Shown: positions 43,195-52,800, numbered from the stretch's first letter. The stretch: 64,000 nucleotides of DNA from Streptomyces sp. CCM_MD2014 (GCF_000772045.1 NZ_CP009754.1:3038001-3102000); one strand, 5' to 3'. Program-made: numbers and translations. Notes: generated by a model not told the origin, from the letters alone.

Positions 43195-43518
43195 TTACTG
43201 CATGACGGCCATGGCCAGCGCACGCCGGGCACGCATCGAGGCGCGCTCCGCCCGGCGCTGCATCCGGCGAGCGGTCGCCAGGCGCAGCGCCCGGCGTTCC
43301 CGCTCGGCCTCATGCAGGCGGTCGCGCATATGCGCACGCGCCAGGGCTTCTGGGATGAGTTGCATTTCACGGGTCCTGTTCTGACGCGAGTCCTTCGCGC
43401 CGCTGGTGGTGAAGTCTTCAGGCACGGTGCCTGCGATGTCGTGGGTGAACGGCTTCATCGGGGCCTGCTTCTGGGGGTCGTACGTGAGGGGACGGTCGAT
43501 CGTTCCTGCGGTGTTCAT
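43195..43518 (-). CDS. Unrecognised 107-residue basic protein coupled to wblC
   Basis: The ATG overlaps the wblC stop (ATGA), so translation is coupled and the protein should be induced with WblC. The first 50 residues are mixed (TIDRPLTYDPQKQAPMKPF); from residue 50 on there is one long, very basic amphipathic helix (ARAHMRDRLHEAERERRALR, then RMQRRAERASMRARRALAMA). Such a helix could bind RNA, DNA or ribosomes. No domain is recognised. Ends shortly before the bidirectional terminator. Confidence 0.75.
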   Translation of the reverse strand: MNTAGTIDRPLTYDPQKQAPMKPFTHDIAGTVPEDFTTSGAKDSRQNRTREMQLIPEALARAHMRDRLHEAERERRALRLATARRMQRRAERASMRARRALAMAVMQ

Positions 43519-43883
43519 GCCGAAACCGGGTTCTTGCGCGGGCGGCCGCGGGGCCGCTTCCGGGCGACGACGACACCCTGGACGAACAGCTCGCCACCCC
43601 AGACGCCCCAGGGCTCACGCCGCTCCTTGGCGCCGGCGAGGCAGGCCTCGATCAGCGGGCAGGTGCGGCAGAGGGACTTGGCGTACTCGACGTCCGCCGG
43701 CGACTCGGCGAAGAAGACCTCCGGGTCGTAGGAGCGGCAGGGGACGGGCACGCCGAGGTTCTCGATGGCGTCGTCGAGCGCGGTGAGCGCGGTCAGCGGG
43801 GTCAAGGTGGAGTCCTCCGTGGAACAGGGCTTGGGGATCGTGTCGGAAGGCGGTACGGACGGGGCGTGCGCTTCGAGTTGCAC
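43515..43883 (-). CDS. wblC: WblC (WhiB7-type) iron-sulfur transcription factor
   Basis: 122-residue WhiB-family regulator of intrinsic resistance to ribosome-targeting antibiotics. The four Fe-S cysteines are in VPCRSYDP, LCRTC and ACLAG; the sigma-interaction motif is GVWGGE; and the WhiB7-specific AT-hook RPRGRPRK lies at the end. GTG at 43883 has GAGGAAG 9-15 bases upstream. A leader of about 600 bases with an upstream ORF and terminator precedes it, and the promoter has an A-rich element typical of autoregulated whiB7 genes. uvrD2 upstream and UbiB nearby match the mycobacterial whiB7 locus. Confidence 0.95.
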   Translation of the reverse strand: MQLEAHAPSVPPSDTIPKPCSTEDSTLTPLTALTALDDAIENLGVPVPCRSYDPEVFFAESPADVEYAKSLCRTCPLIEACLAGAKERREPWGVWGGELFVQGVVVARKRPRGRPRKNPVSA

Positions 43884-44000
43884 GGGTGGTCTTCCTCGTC
43901 TGTTCGTTCCGGCCGGTTGACCGGGTGGCGGCTTGGTACCGGGTTCTTTTCTTGTCCCGAGGCTCCTTCGTGCTGTCGCCCCCGTTCGGGGACAAACAGA

Positions 44001-44035
44001 AGGGCCGCGGATCCCGGGTGGGGTTCCGCGGCCCT
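44001..44035 (-). terminator. Attenuator terminator in the wblC leader
   Basis: On the minus strand AGGGCCGCGG pairs perfectly with CCGCGGCCCT over a 15-base loop and is followed by the U-rich TCTGTTTGTCC, an uncommon intrinsic terminator for this organism. It lies between the upstream ORF stop and wblC, 118 bases before the wblC start. Confidence 0.85.
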
Positions 44036-44045
44036 GAAGGCGCCG

Positions 44046-44064
44046 GCCTGATCGGCGATCAGGC
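44046..44064 (-). promoter_or_regulatory. Hairpin over the upstream-ORF stop codon in the wblC leader
   Basis: GCCTGATC and GATCAGGC form an 8-bp perfect stem with a 3-base loop, 10 bases upstream of the terminator stem. It covers the TGA of the upstream ORF (44061-44059), so a terminating or stalled ribosome would melt it. Probable pause or antitermination element. Confidence 0.65.
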
Positions 44065-44391
44065 TGGATCACTCCAGGGTTCTGGCCCACGGAAGGCCCA
44101 CATCAGGTGGTGCTGCGTCGTCTGCTTCCGGAATCCGGCACCGGTCGCCGTAAAGGCATAGGCCTGCGCCTGTGCCGCTACTGCTGCTTCCAGTGCCTTG
44201 GTCGGTCGCTCATTGCGCTCGCGGACGGGAAGGCCCGCGGGGGCAACGGAGGCGGCAGCCGGACGCACGGCACGAATGCCGGACAGACCGGTGCCCGAGT
44301 GAGAAGCGCCGAGGATGCACAGGGAGACGGCCGAGCGATCGGTCATTTTCGCGGTGGAGCTGGCGACGGAGCTGCTGTTGATGCTGATCAC
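44059..44391 (-). CDS. Upstream ORF in the wblC leader
   Basis: A 110-codon frame starts with GTG at 44391 after a strong GAGGAGG ribosome site and ends 24 bases before the attenuator stem. The product is Ser/Ala-rich at the start (ISINSSSVASSTAK), with no domain or membrane helix. whiB7/wblC leaders in actinobacteria are known to carry upstream ORFs whose translation state decides whether transcription continues into the gene. Here the ORF is unusually long. It may act through the act of translation rather than through a stable product. Confidence 0.75.
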   Translation of the reverse strand: MISINSSSVASSTAKMTDRSAVSLCILGASHSGTGLSGIRAVRPAAASVAPAGLPVRERNERPTKALEAAVAAQAQAYAFTATGAGFRKQTTQHHLMWAFRGPEPWSDPA

Positions 44392-44503
44392 TGGACTCGC
44401 CTCCTCTCGGCGTCTCGGGGGACTGGGGTGAACCAGTCCGCGGATATGCAAGTACAACACGGATTCAGGGCCTCCGGGAAGGCCGCTGTTCCCGTGACCA
44501 AGA

Positions 44504-44545
44504 ACCTATGGGGATTCCCGGGGCATGCGCAAACTATTTTTTCGA
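44504..44545 (-). promoter_or_regulatory. wblC promoter with an A-rich upstream element
   Basis: On the minus strand TTGCGC (44532-44527) and ATAGGT (44509-44504) are separated by 17 bases. Directly 5' of the -35 is CGAAAAAATAGT, the A/T-rich element that WhiB7/WblC with SigA/HrdB recognises through its AT-hook. It starts 11 bases after the uvrD2 stop. Predicted start near 44497, giving a leader of about 610 bases. Confidence 0.75.
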
Positions 44546-44555
44546 CGAGTTCGTA

Positions 44556-46763
44556 TCAGTCGCCCTCGTCAAGCCCCACGCCTTCCTGGCCTGCGCAGAT
44601 GGCCAGAACGTCGGAGCCGTAGCGGTTGAGCTTGCGCATCCCGACCCCGGGGATCCGGGCCAGCTCCCGCTCGTCCTCCGGGACGGACTCGGCGATCGCC
44701 ATCAGTGTCTTGTCCGTGAAGACGCAGAACGCGGGCTGTCCGCTGCGTTCCGCCTGCACCGCCCGCCACTCGCGCAGCCGCTCGTAGACCCCCTCGTCCA
44801 TGTCGGACGGACAGCCCTCGCAGCGCATCAGCTTCATCTCCCCGGCCTCGGTGAGCGTGCGCCCGCAGACCCGGCAGCGGGCCGGTGTCCGCCGGGCCCG
44901 TCTCGGTGCGGGGGCCGCGACACCGCCACCGCCGCCCCGGGTCCCGCGCTCCACGCCCCCGGCGCCGGTGGCGGCCCCCCGCCCGCCCGCCGTGCCCGAG
45001 CCGGGCCGCAGCCCCTTGAGGAAGCGGCTGGGCCTGCGGTTCGGCCGGCCGCCGGGCGACCGGGCCAGCGCCCAGGACAGGTGCAGGCGTTGCCGCGCAC
45101 GGGTGACCCCGACGTAGAGGAGGCGCCGTTCCTCCTCGATCTGCTCGTCGGTCTTTGCGTAGGTGATCGGCATCATGCCCTCGGCGACACCGACCAGGAA
45201 CACGACGTCCCATTCCAGGCCCTTGGCCGAGTGCAGGGAGGCGAGGGTGACGCCCTGCACCGTCGGGGCGTGCTGGGCGCCCGCCCGCTCGTCGAGTTCC
45301 ACGACGAGGTCGCTCAGCGTGGCTCCCGGTCTGGCGGCGGCGAAGTCCTGGGCCAGGCCGACCAGGGCGGCCAGCGACTCCCAGCGCTCCCGGACGGCCC
45401 CCGACCCGGCCGGGGGCTCAGTCGTCCAGCCTTCTCCGGACAGCACCGCGCGTACCTGCGAGGGCAGGTCGACGGCGTCGTCGAGGAGGGAGTCGTTGCC
45501 GCCGAAGCGCGCCGCGGCCCGCAGGGCGCTGCCGGCCCTGCGCACCTCGGGCCGGTCGAAGAAGCGCTCCGCGCCCCGCAGCTGGTAGGGAACCCCGGCG
45601 TCGGCGAGCGCCTGCTCATAGGTCTCGGACTGGGAATTGGTGCGGAACAGGACCGCGATCTCGGCGGCCGGAACGCCCGAGTCGAGGAGCTCACGGATGC
45701 GGCGGGCGGCACCCTCGGCCTCGGCCGGTTCGTCGGCGTACTCGGTGTAGACGGGCTCGGGGCCCGCGGGGCGCTGGGAGACCAGCTCGAGACGGTGATC
45801 GGCCGCCCGCCCCCGGGCCTGTGCGAGCAGGCCGTTGGCGAGGTGGACGACCTGGGGGGTGGATCGGTAGTCGCGGACCAGCTTGACGACGGTGGCGCCG
45901 GGGTGGCGGACACGGAAGTCGAGCAGATGGTCGGGGGTTGCTCCCGTGAACGAATAGATCGTCTGACTGGCGTCGCCGACCACGCACAGGTCGTCCCGGT
46001 CCCCGAGCCACAGCTCCAGCAGCCGCTGCTGGAGGGGGCTGACGTCCTGGTACTCGTCGACGACGAAGTGCTGGTACTGGGCGCGGACCTGCTCGGCGAC
46101 GTCGTGCCGGTCCTGGAGGACGGCCACGGTCAACAGCAGCACGTCCTCGAAGTCGATGACGGAGCGCGTGCGCTTGAGGTCCTCGTAGGCGGCGTACAGC
46201 TGCGCGATCTCCGCCGGGTCGCGAGGAGTCTCGCGGCCTGCCTTGGCCGCCGCCAGGGCGTAGTCGGCGGGGACGGTCTGGGTCACCTTGGACCACTCGA
46301 TCTCCGCGGTGGCGTCGCGCAGCTCGCCCCGGTCGAGGCGGAGGCGGCAGGCGGCGGCCGCGTCGGCGACGAGCTGGATCTTGCGGTCGACGAGCCGGGG
46401 CAGCGAGCCACCGATCGCTTTCGGCCAGAAGTACTGGAGCTGCCGCAGTGCCGCCGAGTGGAAGGTGCGGGCCTGCACACCGGACGCACCGAGCTGGCGC
46501 AGCCGGCCGCGCATCTCCCCGGCGGCACGGTTGGTGAAGGTGACGGCGAGCACGCTGGAGGGCTGGAGGATCCCGGCGCGCACCCCGTAGGCGATGCGGT
46601 GGGTGATCGCCCGGGTCTTGCCCGTACCGGCTCCCGCCAGCACGCACACCGGACCGCGCAGGGCGGTCGCCACCTCGCGCTGCTCGGGGTCGAGCCCTTC
46701 GAGCACCGCGTCGGCCGAGTCCGGTACCTGCGGGAAGAGGGTGGAGTGCGTTGCTGCTGTCAC
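44556..46763 (-). CDS. uvrD2: UvrD2, superfamily 1 DNA helicase with zinc motif and HRDC domain
   Basis: 735-residue 3'-5' helicase. Walker A is LAGAGTGKTRAITHR, motif II VVDEYQDVSPLQ, with motif III VGDASQTIYSF and the late GVTRARQRLHLSW. The actinobacterial UvrD2 hallmark is a tetracysteine zinc module (CRVC, then CEGC) linking to a C-terminal HRDC domain (FTDKTLMAIAESVPEDEREL). GTG at 46763 is the start; the ribosome site is weak. Divergent from the mycoredoxin gene; upstream neighbour of wblC as in mycobacteria. Confidence 0.93.
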   Translation of the reverse strand: MTAATHSTLFPQVPDSADAVLEGLDPEQREVATALRGPVCVLAGAGTGKTRAITHRIAYGVRAGILQPSSVLAVTFTNRAAGEMRGRLRQLGASGVQARTFHSAALRQLQYFWPKAIGGSLPRLVDRKIQLVADAAAACRLRLDRGELRDATAEIEWSKVTQTVPADYALAAAKAGRETPRDPAEIAQLYAAYEDLKRTRSVIDFEDVLLLTVAVLQDRHDVAEQVRAQYQHFVVDEYQDVSPLQQRLLELWLGDRDDLCVVGDASQTIYSFTGATPDHLLDFRVRHPGATVVKLVRDYRSTPQVVHLANGLLAQARGRAADHRLELVSQRPAGPEPVYTEYADEPAEAEGAARRIRELLDSGVPAAEIAVLFRTNSQSETYEQALADAGVPYQLRGAERFFDRPEVRRAGSALRAAARFGGNDSLLDDAVDLPSQVRAVLSGEGWTTEPPAGSGAVRERWESLAALVGLAQDFAAARPGATLSDLVVELDERAGAQHAPTVQGVTLASLHSAKGLEWDVVFLVGVAEGMMPITYAKTDEQIEEERRLLYVGVTRARQRLHLSWALARSPGGRPNRRPSRFLKGLRPGSGTAGGRGAATGAGGVERGTRGGGGGVAAPAPRRARRTPARCRVCGRTLTEAGEMKLMRCEGCPSDMDEGVYERLREWRAVQAERSGQPAFCVFTDKTLMAIAESVPEDERELARIPGVGMRKLNRYGSDVLAICAGQEGVGLDEGD

Positions 46764-46866
46764 ACCGCCATGCTGCCAGGTCTCACGAGACGGCTGAGCC
46801 GGTTGTCCACAGGCACGCACCGATAGTCGTACCGATGCGACAGGCGTCACGCGGCATGGGCGAGGC

Positions 46867-46893
46867 GGGAATGGTGGCGCCGCCGCGGACGTT
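46867..46893 (+). promoter_or_regulatory. SigR-dependent promoter of the mycoredoxin gene
   Basis: GGGAAT (46867-46872), 18 bases, then GTT (46891-46893): a perfect match to the SigR consensus, 63 bases upstream of the mycoredoxin ATG. Confidence 0.88.
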
Positions 46894-46955
46894 CTCCTGC
46901 TGCGACCTCATCCCGAGCCGCCGCTTCCCCGAGTCGCCGAAGGAGCACGAGAGAC

Positions 46956-47198
46956 ATGCCGGGCACTGTGACGATGTACAGCACCACGTGGTGCGGCTAC
47001 TGCCGTCGGCTGAAGAGCCAGATGGACCGCGAGGGCATCGCGTACACCGAGGTCAACATCGAGCAGGACCCGGAGTCCGCCGCGTTCGTGGAGAAGGCGA
47101 ATGGCGGAAACCAGACGGTGCCGACCGTGCTCTTCCCCGACGGCTCGACGCTGACGAACCCGTCGCTGGCCCAGGTGAAGCAGAAGATCGGCGCGTAG
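46956..47198 (+). CDS. mrx1: Mycoredoxin (glutaredoxin-like, mycothiol-dependent)
   Basis: 80-residue glutaredoxin fold with the mycoredoxin active site TTWCGYCRRLK and the cis-Pro loop QTVPTVLF. Mycoredoxins reduce mycothiol-protein mixed disulfides, replacing glutathione systems in actinobacteria. ATG at 46956 follows GAAGGAG. The perfect SigR promoter upstream ties it to the SigR-RsrA stress pair at 14 kb of this window. Confidence 0.93.
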   Translation: MPGTVTMYSTTWCGYCRRLKSQMDREGIAYTEVNIEQDPESAAFVEKANGGNQTVPTVLFPDGSTLTNPSLAQVKQKIGA

Positions 47199-47239
47199 CC
47201 CAGCAGGCCACGGCCCGGTCGGCCACGGCACTCGCAGAG

Positions 47240-47271
47240 GGGCGGCCCTCCCCGCAACGGGGGGGCCGCCC
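47240..47271. terminator. Bidirectional terminator between mycoredoxin and nudC
   Basis: GGGCGGCCCTCCC and GGGGGGGCCGCCC form a 13-bp stem with one T:G pair and a short CGCAAC loop, between convergent genes. Confidence 0.8.
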
Positions 47272-47286
47272 TTCGTGCTGCCGGGT

Positions 47287-48231
47287 TCAGAAGGCGCCGC
47301 GGGTCGGCAGGGGCTTGCCGTACCAGAGCTCGATGAGGCGGGCCGCGATCGAGATGCCGTAGGGCGGCAGCACCTCGCCGGACTCGAAGGCGGCGCCCAG
47401 CTCGTCGCGGGAGAACCAGCGGGCCTCGTGGATCTCGTCGCCGTCGACGTTGATCTCGGTGGAGGTGGCGTGGGCCATGAAGCCCAGCATCAGGCTGGAC
47501 GGGAAGGGCCACGGCTGGCTCGCGACGTACTCGACCGGGCCGACGGTGACGCCGACCTCCTCCTGGACCTCGCGGCGCACCGACTGTTCGATGGACTCCC
47601 CGGGCTCCACGAACCCGGCGAGGGTCGAGAAGCGGCCCTCGGGCCAGTGCACCTGGCGGCCGAGCAGGATGCGGTCCTCGCCGTCCGTTACCGCCATGAT
47701 CACCGCGGGATCGGTCCGCGGGTAGTGCTCGGCGCCGCAGGCGGGGCAACGGCGGATGTGACCGGCCGCGGCGATGACGGTGCGCTCGCCGCAGCGGGAG
47801 CAGAACCGGTGCAGGCGCTGCCAGTTCTCCAGGGCGACCGCGTGGGCCATCAGCCCGGCGTCGCGGTCCGACAGGAGCAGGCCGGCCTCGCGCAGGCCCG
47901 CCGGGCGGGCGGACTGGTCCATGCGGCCGGGCAGGGAGTCCTTCTGGAGGGCGAAGTAGCTGGTCCCGTCCTCGTCGATGCCGAGGAAGTACCGGTGCGC
48001 CTCGGTGAGCGGGGCCTCGAAGGAGGGGGTCATGACGAGTTCGGTGGCCCCGTCGGGCGTCTCGTCGATGAGGACCTGGCCGCCGGAGACCACGAAACAG
48101 CGCGTGGAGGGGTGACTCCACGCCGCCGCGAGCCAGGCCTCGTCGAGGCGGTGGTGGGCGGCGCGGTCGATGCCGCTCGGGGCGGTGAGCGAGATGGGAC
48201 GGTCGGCGGTGTGGTCGGTCCAGGTGGTCAC
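47287..48231 (-). CDS. nudC: NudC, NAD(H) diphosphatase
   Basis: 314-residue enzyme that cleaves NADH/NAD to NMN and AMP and, in some bacteria, removes NAD caps from RNA. The zinc ribbon (FCSRCG and RCPACG), the NUDIX box GFVEPGESIEQSVRREVQEEVG and the NADH-specific SQPWPFP motif are all present in order. GTG at 48231 is used since GGGGGAG lies 13 bases upstream; the TTG at 48243 is too close to it. The position between mycoredoxin and AdnAB equals that of mycobacterial nudC. Confidence 0.94.
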   Translation of the reverse strand: MTTWTDHTADRPISLTAPSGIDRAAHHRLDEAWLAAAWSHPSTRCFVVSGGQVLIDETPDGATELVMTPSFEAPLTEAHRYFLGIDEDGTSYFALQKDSLPGRMDQSARPAGLREAGLLLSDRDAGLMAHAVALENWQRLHRFCSRCGERTVIAAAGHIRRCPACGAEHYPRTDPAVIMAVTDGEDRILLGRQVHWPEGRFSTLAGFVEPGESIEQSVRREVQEEVGVTVGPVEYVASQPWPFPSSLMLGFMAHATSTEINVDGDEIHEARWFSRDELGAAFESGEVLPPYGISIAARLIELWYGKPLPTRGAF

Positions 48232-48390
48232 GAGTGGTTCCAACTCCCCCGGTGAGCGGTTCGGTTCGACAGGCGGTTCAGCGGTTCGTACGGCGGGTGG
48301 TGACCGGGTCCGGGAGGGCTCGGCGGCGCGCGGCGGTCTTTCCAGTGTGCCGCGCGCGCTGCCGGTCCGGTCCCGGACCGTGCGCGGTGC

Positions 48391-49803
48391 TCAGGGCGCG
48401 TGACGCCAGTACTCCGCCAGGTCGCCCCAGAGGTGGGCGGAGGTTTCGACGCCCTTGAGGAGCAGGTCCAGTTCCACCTTCTCGTCGGGGGCGTGCCAGC
48501 CGTCGGACGGGACGGAGATGCCGAGGAACAGCACCGGGGCGCCGAGGACCTCCTGGAGGTCGGCCGCCGGACCGGAACCGCCCTCGCGGGTGAAGCGGAC
48601 CGGTGTGCCGAAGGCCCGGCCCATCGCGCGGGCCACGGACTGCAGAGCCGGGTGGTCCAGCGGCGTCAGGCACGGGCGGGTGGCCGAGCCGAAGGTGATC
48701 TCGCAGCGGATGCCCGCGGGCACCTGCTCGGCGGCCCAGGCGCGGACGGCCTTCTCCACGTGGTCCGGGTCCTGGCCCGCGACGAGGCGGAAGGAGAGCT
48801 TCACCATGGCGGACGACGGAATGATCGTCTTGCTGCCGGGGCCCTGGTAGCCGCCTCCGATGCCGTTGACCTCGGCGGTGGGGCGGGCCCAGACGCGCTC
48901 CAGGGTGGTGTGTCCGGCTTCTCCCTGGGCGGCGTACGACTTGGCCGTGCGCAGCCACTGTTGTTCGTCGAAGGGCAGCTCGGCGAAGAGTTCGCGTTCG
49001 CGGTCGGTGAGTTCGATCACGCCGTCGTAGAAGCCCGGGATCGCCACGCGCGCGTGCTCGTCGTGCAGGGCGGCCACGAGGCGGGCGACGGCGGTGGCGG
49101 GGTTGGGGACCGCGCCGCCGAAGGAGCCCGAGTGGATGTCCTGGTCGGGGCCGTGCAGCCGGATCTCGCACTCGGCGAGGCCCCGCATGCCGGTGCAGAC
49201 CGTGGGGGTGTCCTCGGACCACATGCCGGTGTCGGAGACGATCACCGCGTCGGCGGTGAGCCGCTCGGCGCGCTCCTCGACGAGCGCGCGGAAGTGCGGG
49301 GAACCGGACTCCTCCTCGCCCTCGATCAGCAGCTTGAGGTTGACCGCGGGGGCGGTGCGGCCGGTGACCGCGAGGTGGGCGCGGACTCCGAGTGTGTGGA
49401 AGAACACCTGCCCCTTGTCGTCGGCCGCCCCGCGCGCGTAGAGACGGTTCTCGCGGACGACGGGCTCGAAGGGCTCGCTGTGCCAGCCGTCCTCGCGGGC
49501 GGCGGGCTGTACGTCGTGGTGGCCGTAGACGAGGACCGTCGGTGCCTGCGGGTCGCCGGAGGGCCACTCGGCGAAGACCGCGGGGGCGCCGGGGGTGGGC
49601 CAGACCTCGGCGGTCGGGAAGCCGGTCTCCTTCAGTTTGGCGGCGAGCCAGTCGGCGCTGCGGCGTACATCGGTCGCGTGGTCGGGCTGCGCCGACACGG
49701 ACGGAATCCGCAGCCAGTCGACGAGGTCGTCGAGGAAGGCGGCGCGGTGCTGTTCGATGTACGTGCGGACAGCGCTGACAGCATTGTCAACGGGGTGGCT
49801 CAT
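48391..49803 (-). CDS. M20-family dipeptidase
   Basis: 470-residue zinc peptidase of the M20A/CNDP-like group. Metal ligands: YGHHDVQPA (His, Asp), GAADDKGQ (bridging Asp), IEGEEESGSPHF (Glu pair), and the dimer/lid domain with HSGSFGGAVPNP; the late histidine is in PSDGWHAPDEKV. Likely hydrolyses dipeptides in the cytosol. ATG at 49803 (MSHPVDNAV) is used. Eleven bases separate it from the end of adnB, so it belongs to that transcription unit. Confidence 0.92.
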   Translation of the reverse strand: MSHPVDNAVSAVRTYIEQHRAAFLDDLVDWLRIPSVSAQPDHATDVRRSADWLAAKLKETGFPTAEVWPTPGAPAVFAEWPSGDPQAPTVLVYGHHDVQPAAREDGWHSEPFEPVVRENRLYARGAADDKGQVFFHTLGVRAHLAVTGRTAPAVNLKLLIEGEEESGSPHFRALVEERAERLTADAVIVSDTGMWSEDTPTVCTGMRGLAECEIRLHGPDQDIHSGSFGGAVPNPATAVARLVAALHDEHARVAIPGFYDGVIELTDRERELFAELPFDEQQWLRTAKSYAAQGEAGHTTLERVWARPTAEVNGIGGGYQGPGSKTIIPSSAMVKLSFRLVAGQDPDHVEKAVRAWAAEQVPAGIRCEITFGSATRPCLTPLDHPALQSVARAMGRAFGTPVRFTREGGSGPAADLQEVLGAPVLFLGISVPSDGWHAPDEKVELDLLLKGVETSAHLWGDLAEYWRHAP

Positions 49804-49813
49804 GCTTACGAGC

Positions 49814-52800
49814 CTATCGGCCCGCGCGGGCACCCCGGTCGTGCGGTTCGTCACCGACCGGCTCGGCCAGCAGCAGCTTCTCGAGCGCCGTACGGTCCGG
49901 CAGCCCCTCGGGCCGTACGACCTCTCCGGTGCGTACGTACAGGAAGGCGGCCGTCACCGAGGTGGGCGGCACGCCCTGCTGCTCGGCCCAGGCGATGCGG
50001 TAGAGCGCGAGCTGGAGCGGGTCGGCGGTGGCGGCGCGGTTCGTCTTCCAGTCGACGATCTCGTACGTCGCGGACTCCCCGTCGCCCTCCTTGTAGACGG
50101 CGTCGATGCGGCCGCGTACGACCCGGCCGGCCAGCGAGAGCTGGAAGGGCGCCTCGACGCGGAACGGTGTGCGGCGGGCGTACTCGGTGCGTTCGAAGGC
50201 GTCCTTCAGGAACTCCAGGTCCTGTTCGTCGGCGATCTCCGCGTCGCCGCCCGGCAGCTCCTCCGGTTCCAGCAGGGGCAGCTTCAGTGCTTCGAACCGG
50301 GCCTCCACCCAGGCGTGGAAACGGGTGCCCCGGCGGGCCGCGGGCTGGGGCGGGCGGGGCATGGGCCGGGCCAGCTCCTGGGCGAACCCGTCCGGGTCGG
50401 CGGCCAGACTCAGCAGCTGGGAGGCGGTCAGCGAGGCCGGAAGGGGCACCTCGGTGACGCTCTCGCGGGCGCGCAGGAGCTCCCCGGTGAGCGCGTCGAG
50501 GTCGCGGTCCCAGGAGGCGACGGTACGGGCCTCCTCCGGGGTGAGGCGCGCGGGGGCGGGAACGGGGGCGCCGCCTTGATGCCGCTCGGCGGGTGTCGCC
50601 TGGCGCGGGACGGCGGGGCCGCCCATGCGGTCGGCGGTACGGTCCGCGGCCACGGGTCGATCCGGGTCGGCGGTGGGGCGGCCCGTGGTCCAGGTGTTCC
50701 AGTCGGCGGGGTCCCCGGCCCCGTCGGGATCCGCTTCCTCCGGGGGCGCCTCGTCGTCCTCCGGGGGCGGCGGCCAGTCCGGGTCGTCGCAGGTGTCGGG
50801 GGCCGCGGAAGGGCCTTCCCGCCTGGTGGCGAGGGCGTCCAGGTGGGCGAGGACCGTCTCCGCGGCGGCCCGGCGCCGGGCGAGTGCCTCGTCGTCCAGG
50901 GGCAGGGGCCAGACCTCGTCGGCGGTCGCCCGGTGCAGGGCCGGGTTCTCCTCGTCCTCGGCCGGTTCGTCCGCCCAGGCCTCGATCTCGCCGTGTCCGG
51001 CGGCGCAGTGCTCGTACAGGGCCGTGAGGAAGTCGGACGGTCCGCGGGGCTTCTTCTGGCTGGGTCCCCACCAGTGGCCGGAGCCGAGGAGCAGGGAGCG
51101 GGGGCGGGTGAAGGTGACGTAGCCGAGGCGGAGCTCCTCGGTGTGCTGGTGGTCCTTCATGGCCTCGTGAAAGGCCTTCAGGCCGCGGGAGTCCCAGGAG
51201 GCGACGTCGGGCAGGGTCTCGGCGTCGCCGCGCAGGCCGTGCGGCAGCACCTTGCCCTGGGCGGTCCACTTCTCGCGGCCCTGGCCGCTGGGGAAGGTGC
51301 CGGTGACGAGGCCGGGCACGGCGACCACGTCCCACTCGAGGCCCTTGGACTTGTGCGCGGTGAGCACCTTGACGGTGTTCTCCCCGCCGGGCAGCGCGTT
51401 GTCCAGCCCCTTCTCGTACTGCGCCGCGGTGCGCAGGAAGCCCAGGAAGGCCAGCAGGGTGGCCTCGTTGTCGCCGGCGGCGAAGGAGGCGGCGACGTCG
51501 AGGAAGTTGGACAGGGTCTCGCGGCGGCGGGCGGCCAGGGCGTGCGGGGAGGCCGACAGCTCCACCTCCAGACCGGTGACGGCGAGGACGCGGTGCAGGA
51601 CGTCCATGAGCGGATCGGACAGGGCCCGGCGCAGCTCGCGCAGCTCGGTGGCCAGCCGCGCGAACCGCACGCGCGCGTCCGGTGAGAAGGGCAGCCCGTC
51701 GTCGTCCCCGGTGCCGTCCAGCGGCGTCTCCAGGAAGGTGTCGAGGGCGTCCGCGAGCGATATCACCTCGGACGGGTCGACTCCTTCCACGGCCTCGGCG
51801 AGCCTGCGGTCGGGGTCGTCGTCGCCCGCCACGCGCGCGTGGCTCACGAGCAGCCGGGCGCGACGGCCCAGGAGGGCGAGGTCGCGCGGGCCGATGCGCC
51901 AGCGCGGGCCGGAGAGCAGCCGGACCAGGGAGGCGTTGGCACCCGGGTCCTGGAGGACCTCGCAGACGGCGACCAGGTCGGCGACCTCGGGCAGGTGCAG
52001 CAGCCCGGACAGGCCGACGACCTCGACGGGGACGTCGCGCGCCACCAGCGCGCCCTGGATCTCGGCGAAGTCGGTCGCGGTGCGGCACAGGACGGCGATC
52101 TCGCCGGGCGCCGTGCCGGTGCGTACGAGGTGGGCGACGGAGTCGGCGATCCAGTCGATCTCCTCGGCGTGGGTGCGCAGCAGGGCGCAGCGGACCGTGC
52201 CGTCGCGTTCGGCGCCCGGGGCGGGCCGCAGGGCCTCCACACCCGCGTGCATGGCGCGCAGGGGCTCGGCGAGGCCGTTGGCCAGCTCGAGGAGGCGGCC
52301 GCCGCTGCGGCGGTTCTCGCTGAGCGCCTGACGGGCCGCGGGCCGTCCGTCGGCGTGGGCGAAGTGTTCGGGGAAGTCGTCGAGGTTGGCGACGGAGGCG
52401 CCGCGCCAGCCGTAGATCGCCTGGCAGGGGTCGCCCACGGCGGTCACGGGATGGCCGGTGCCGCCGCCGAACAGGCCCGCCAGGAGGATGCGCTGGGCCA
52501 CCGAGGTGTCCTGGTACTCGTCGAGCAGCACCACCCGGTACTCGTCGCGCAGGATGCGGCCGACCTCGGGGAGCCCGGCGAGCCGTGCGGACAGGGCGAT
52601 CTGGTCGCCGAAGTCCAGCAGGTCCTGCCGGCGTTTGGCGGCCCGGTAGCGGATCACCAGGTCGGCCAGTGCGCGGCGGGCGGCGGCGGCCTCGGGGACC
52701 TTGCGCAGGTCGGCGTTGCTGAGCCGGACGCCCTCCAGGGTGTCCAGGAGGCGGGCGTCCCAGGTGAGCAGGTCCTCGGGGTGTACGAGGTGCTCGGCGA

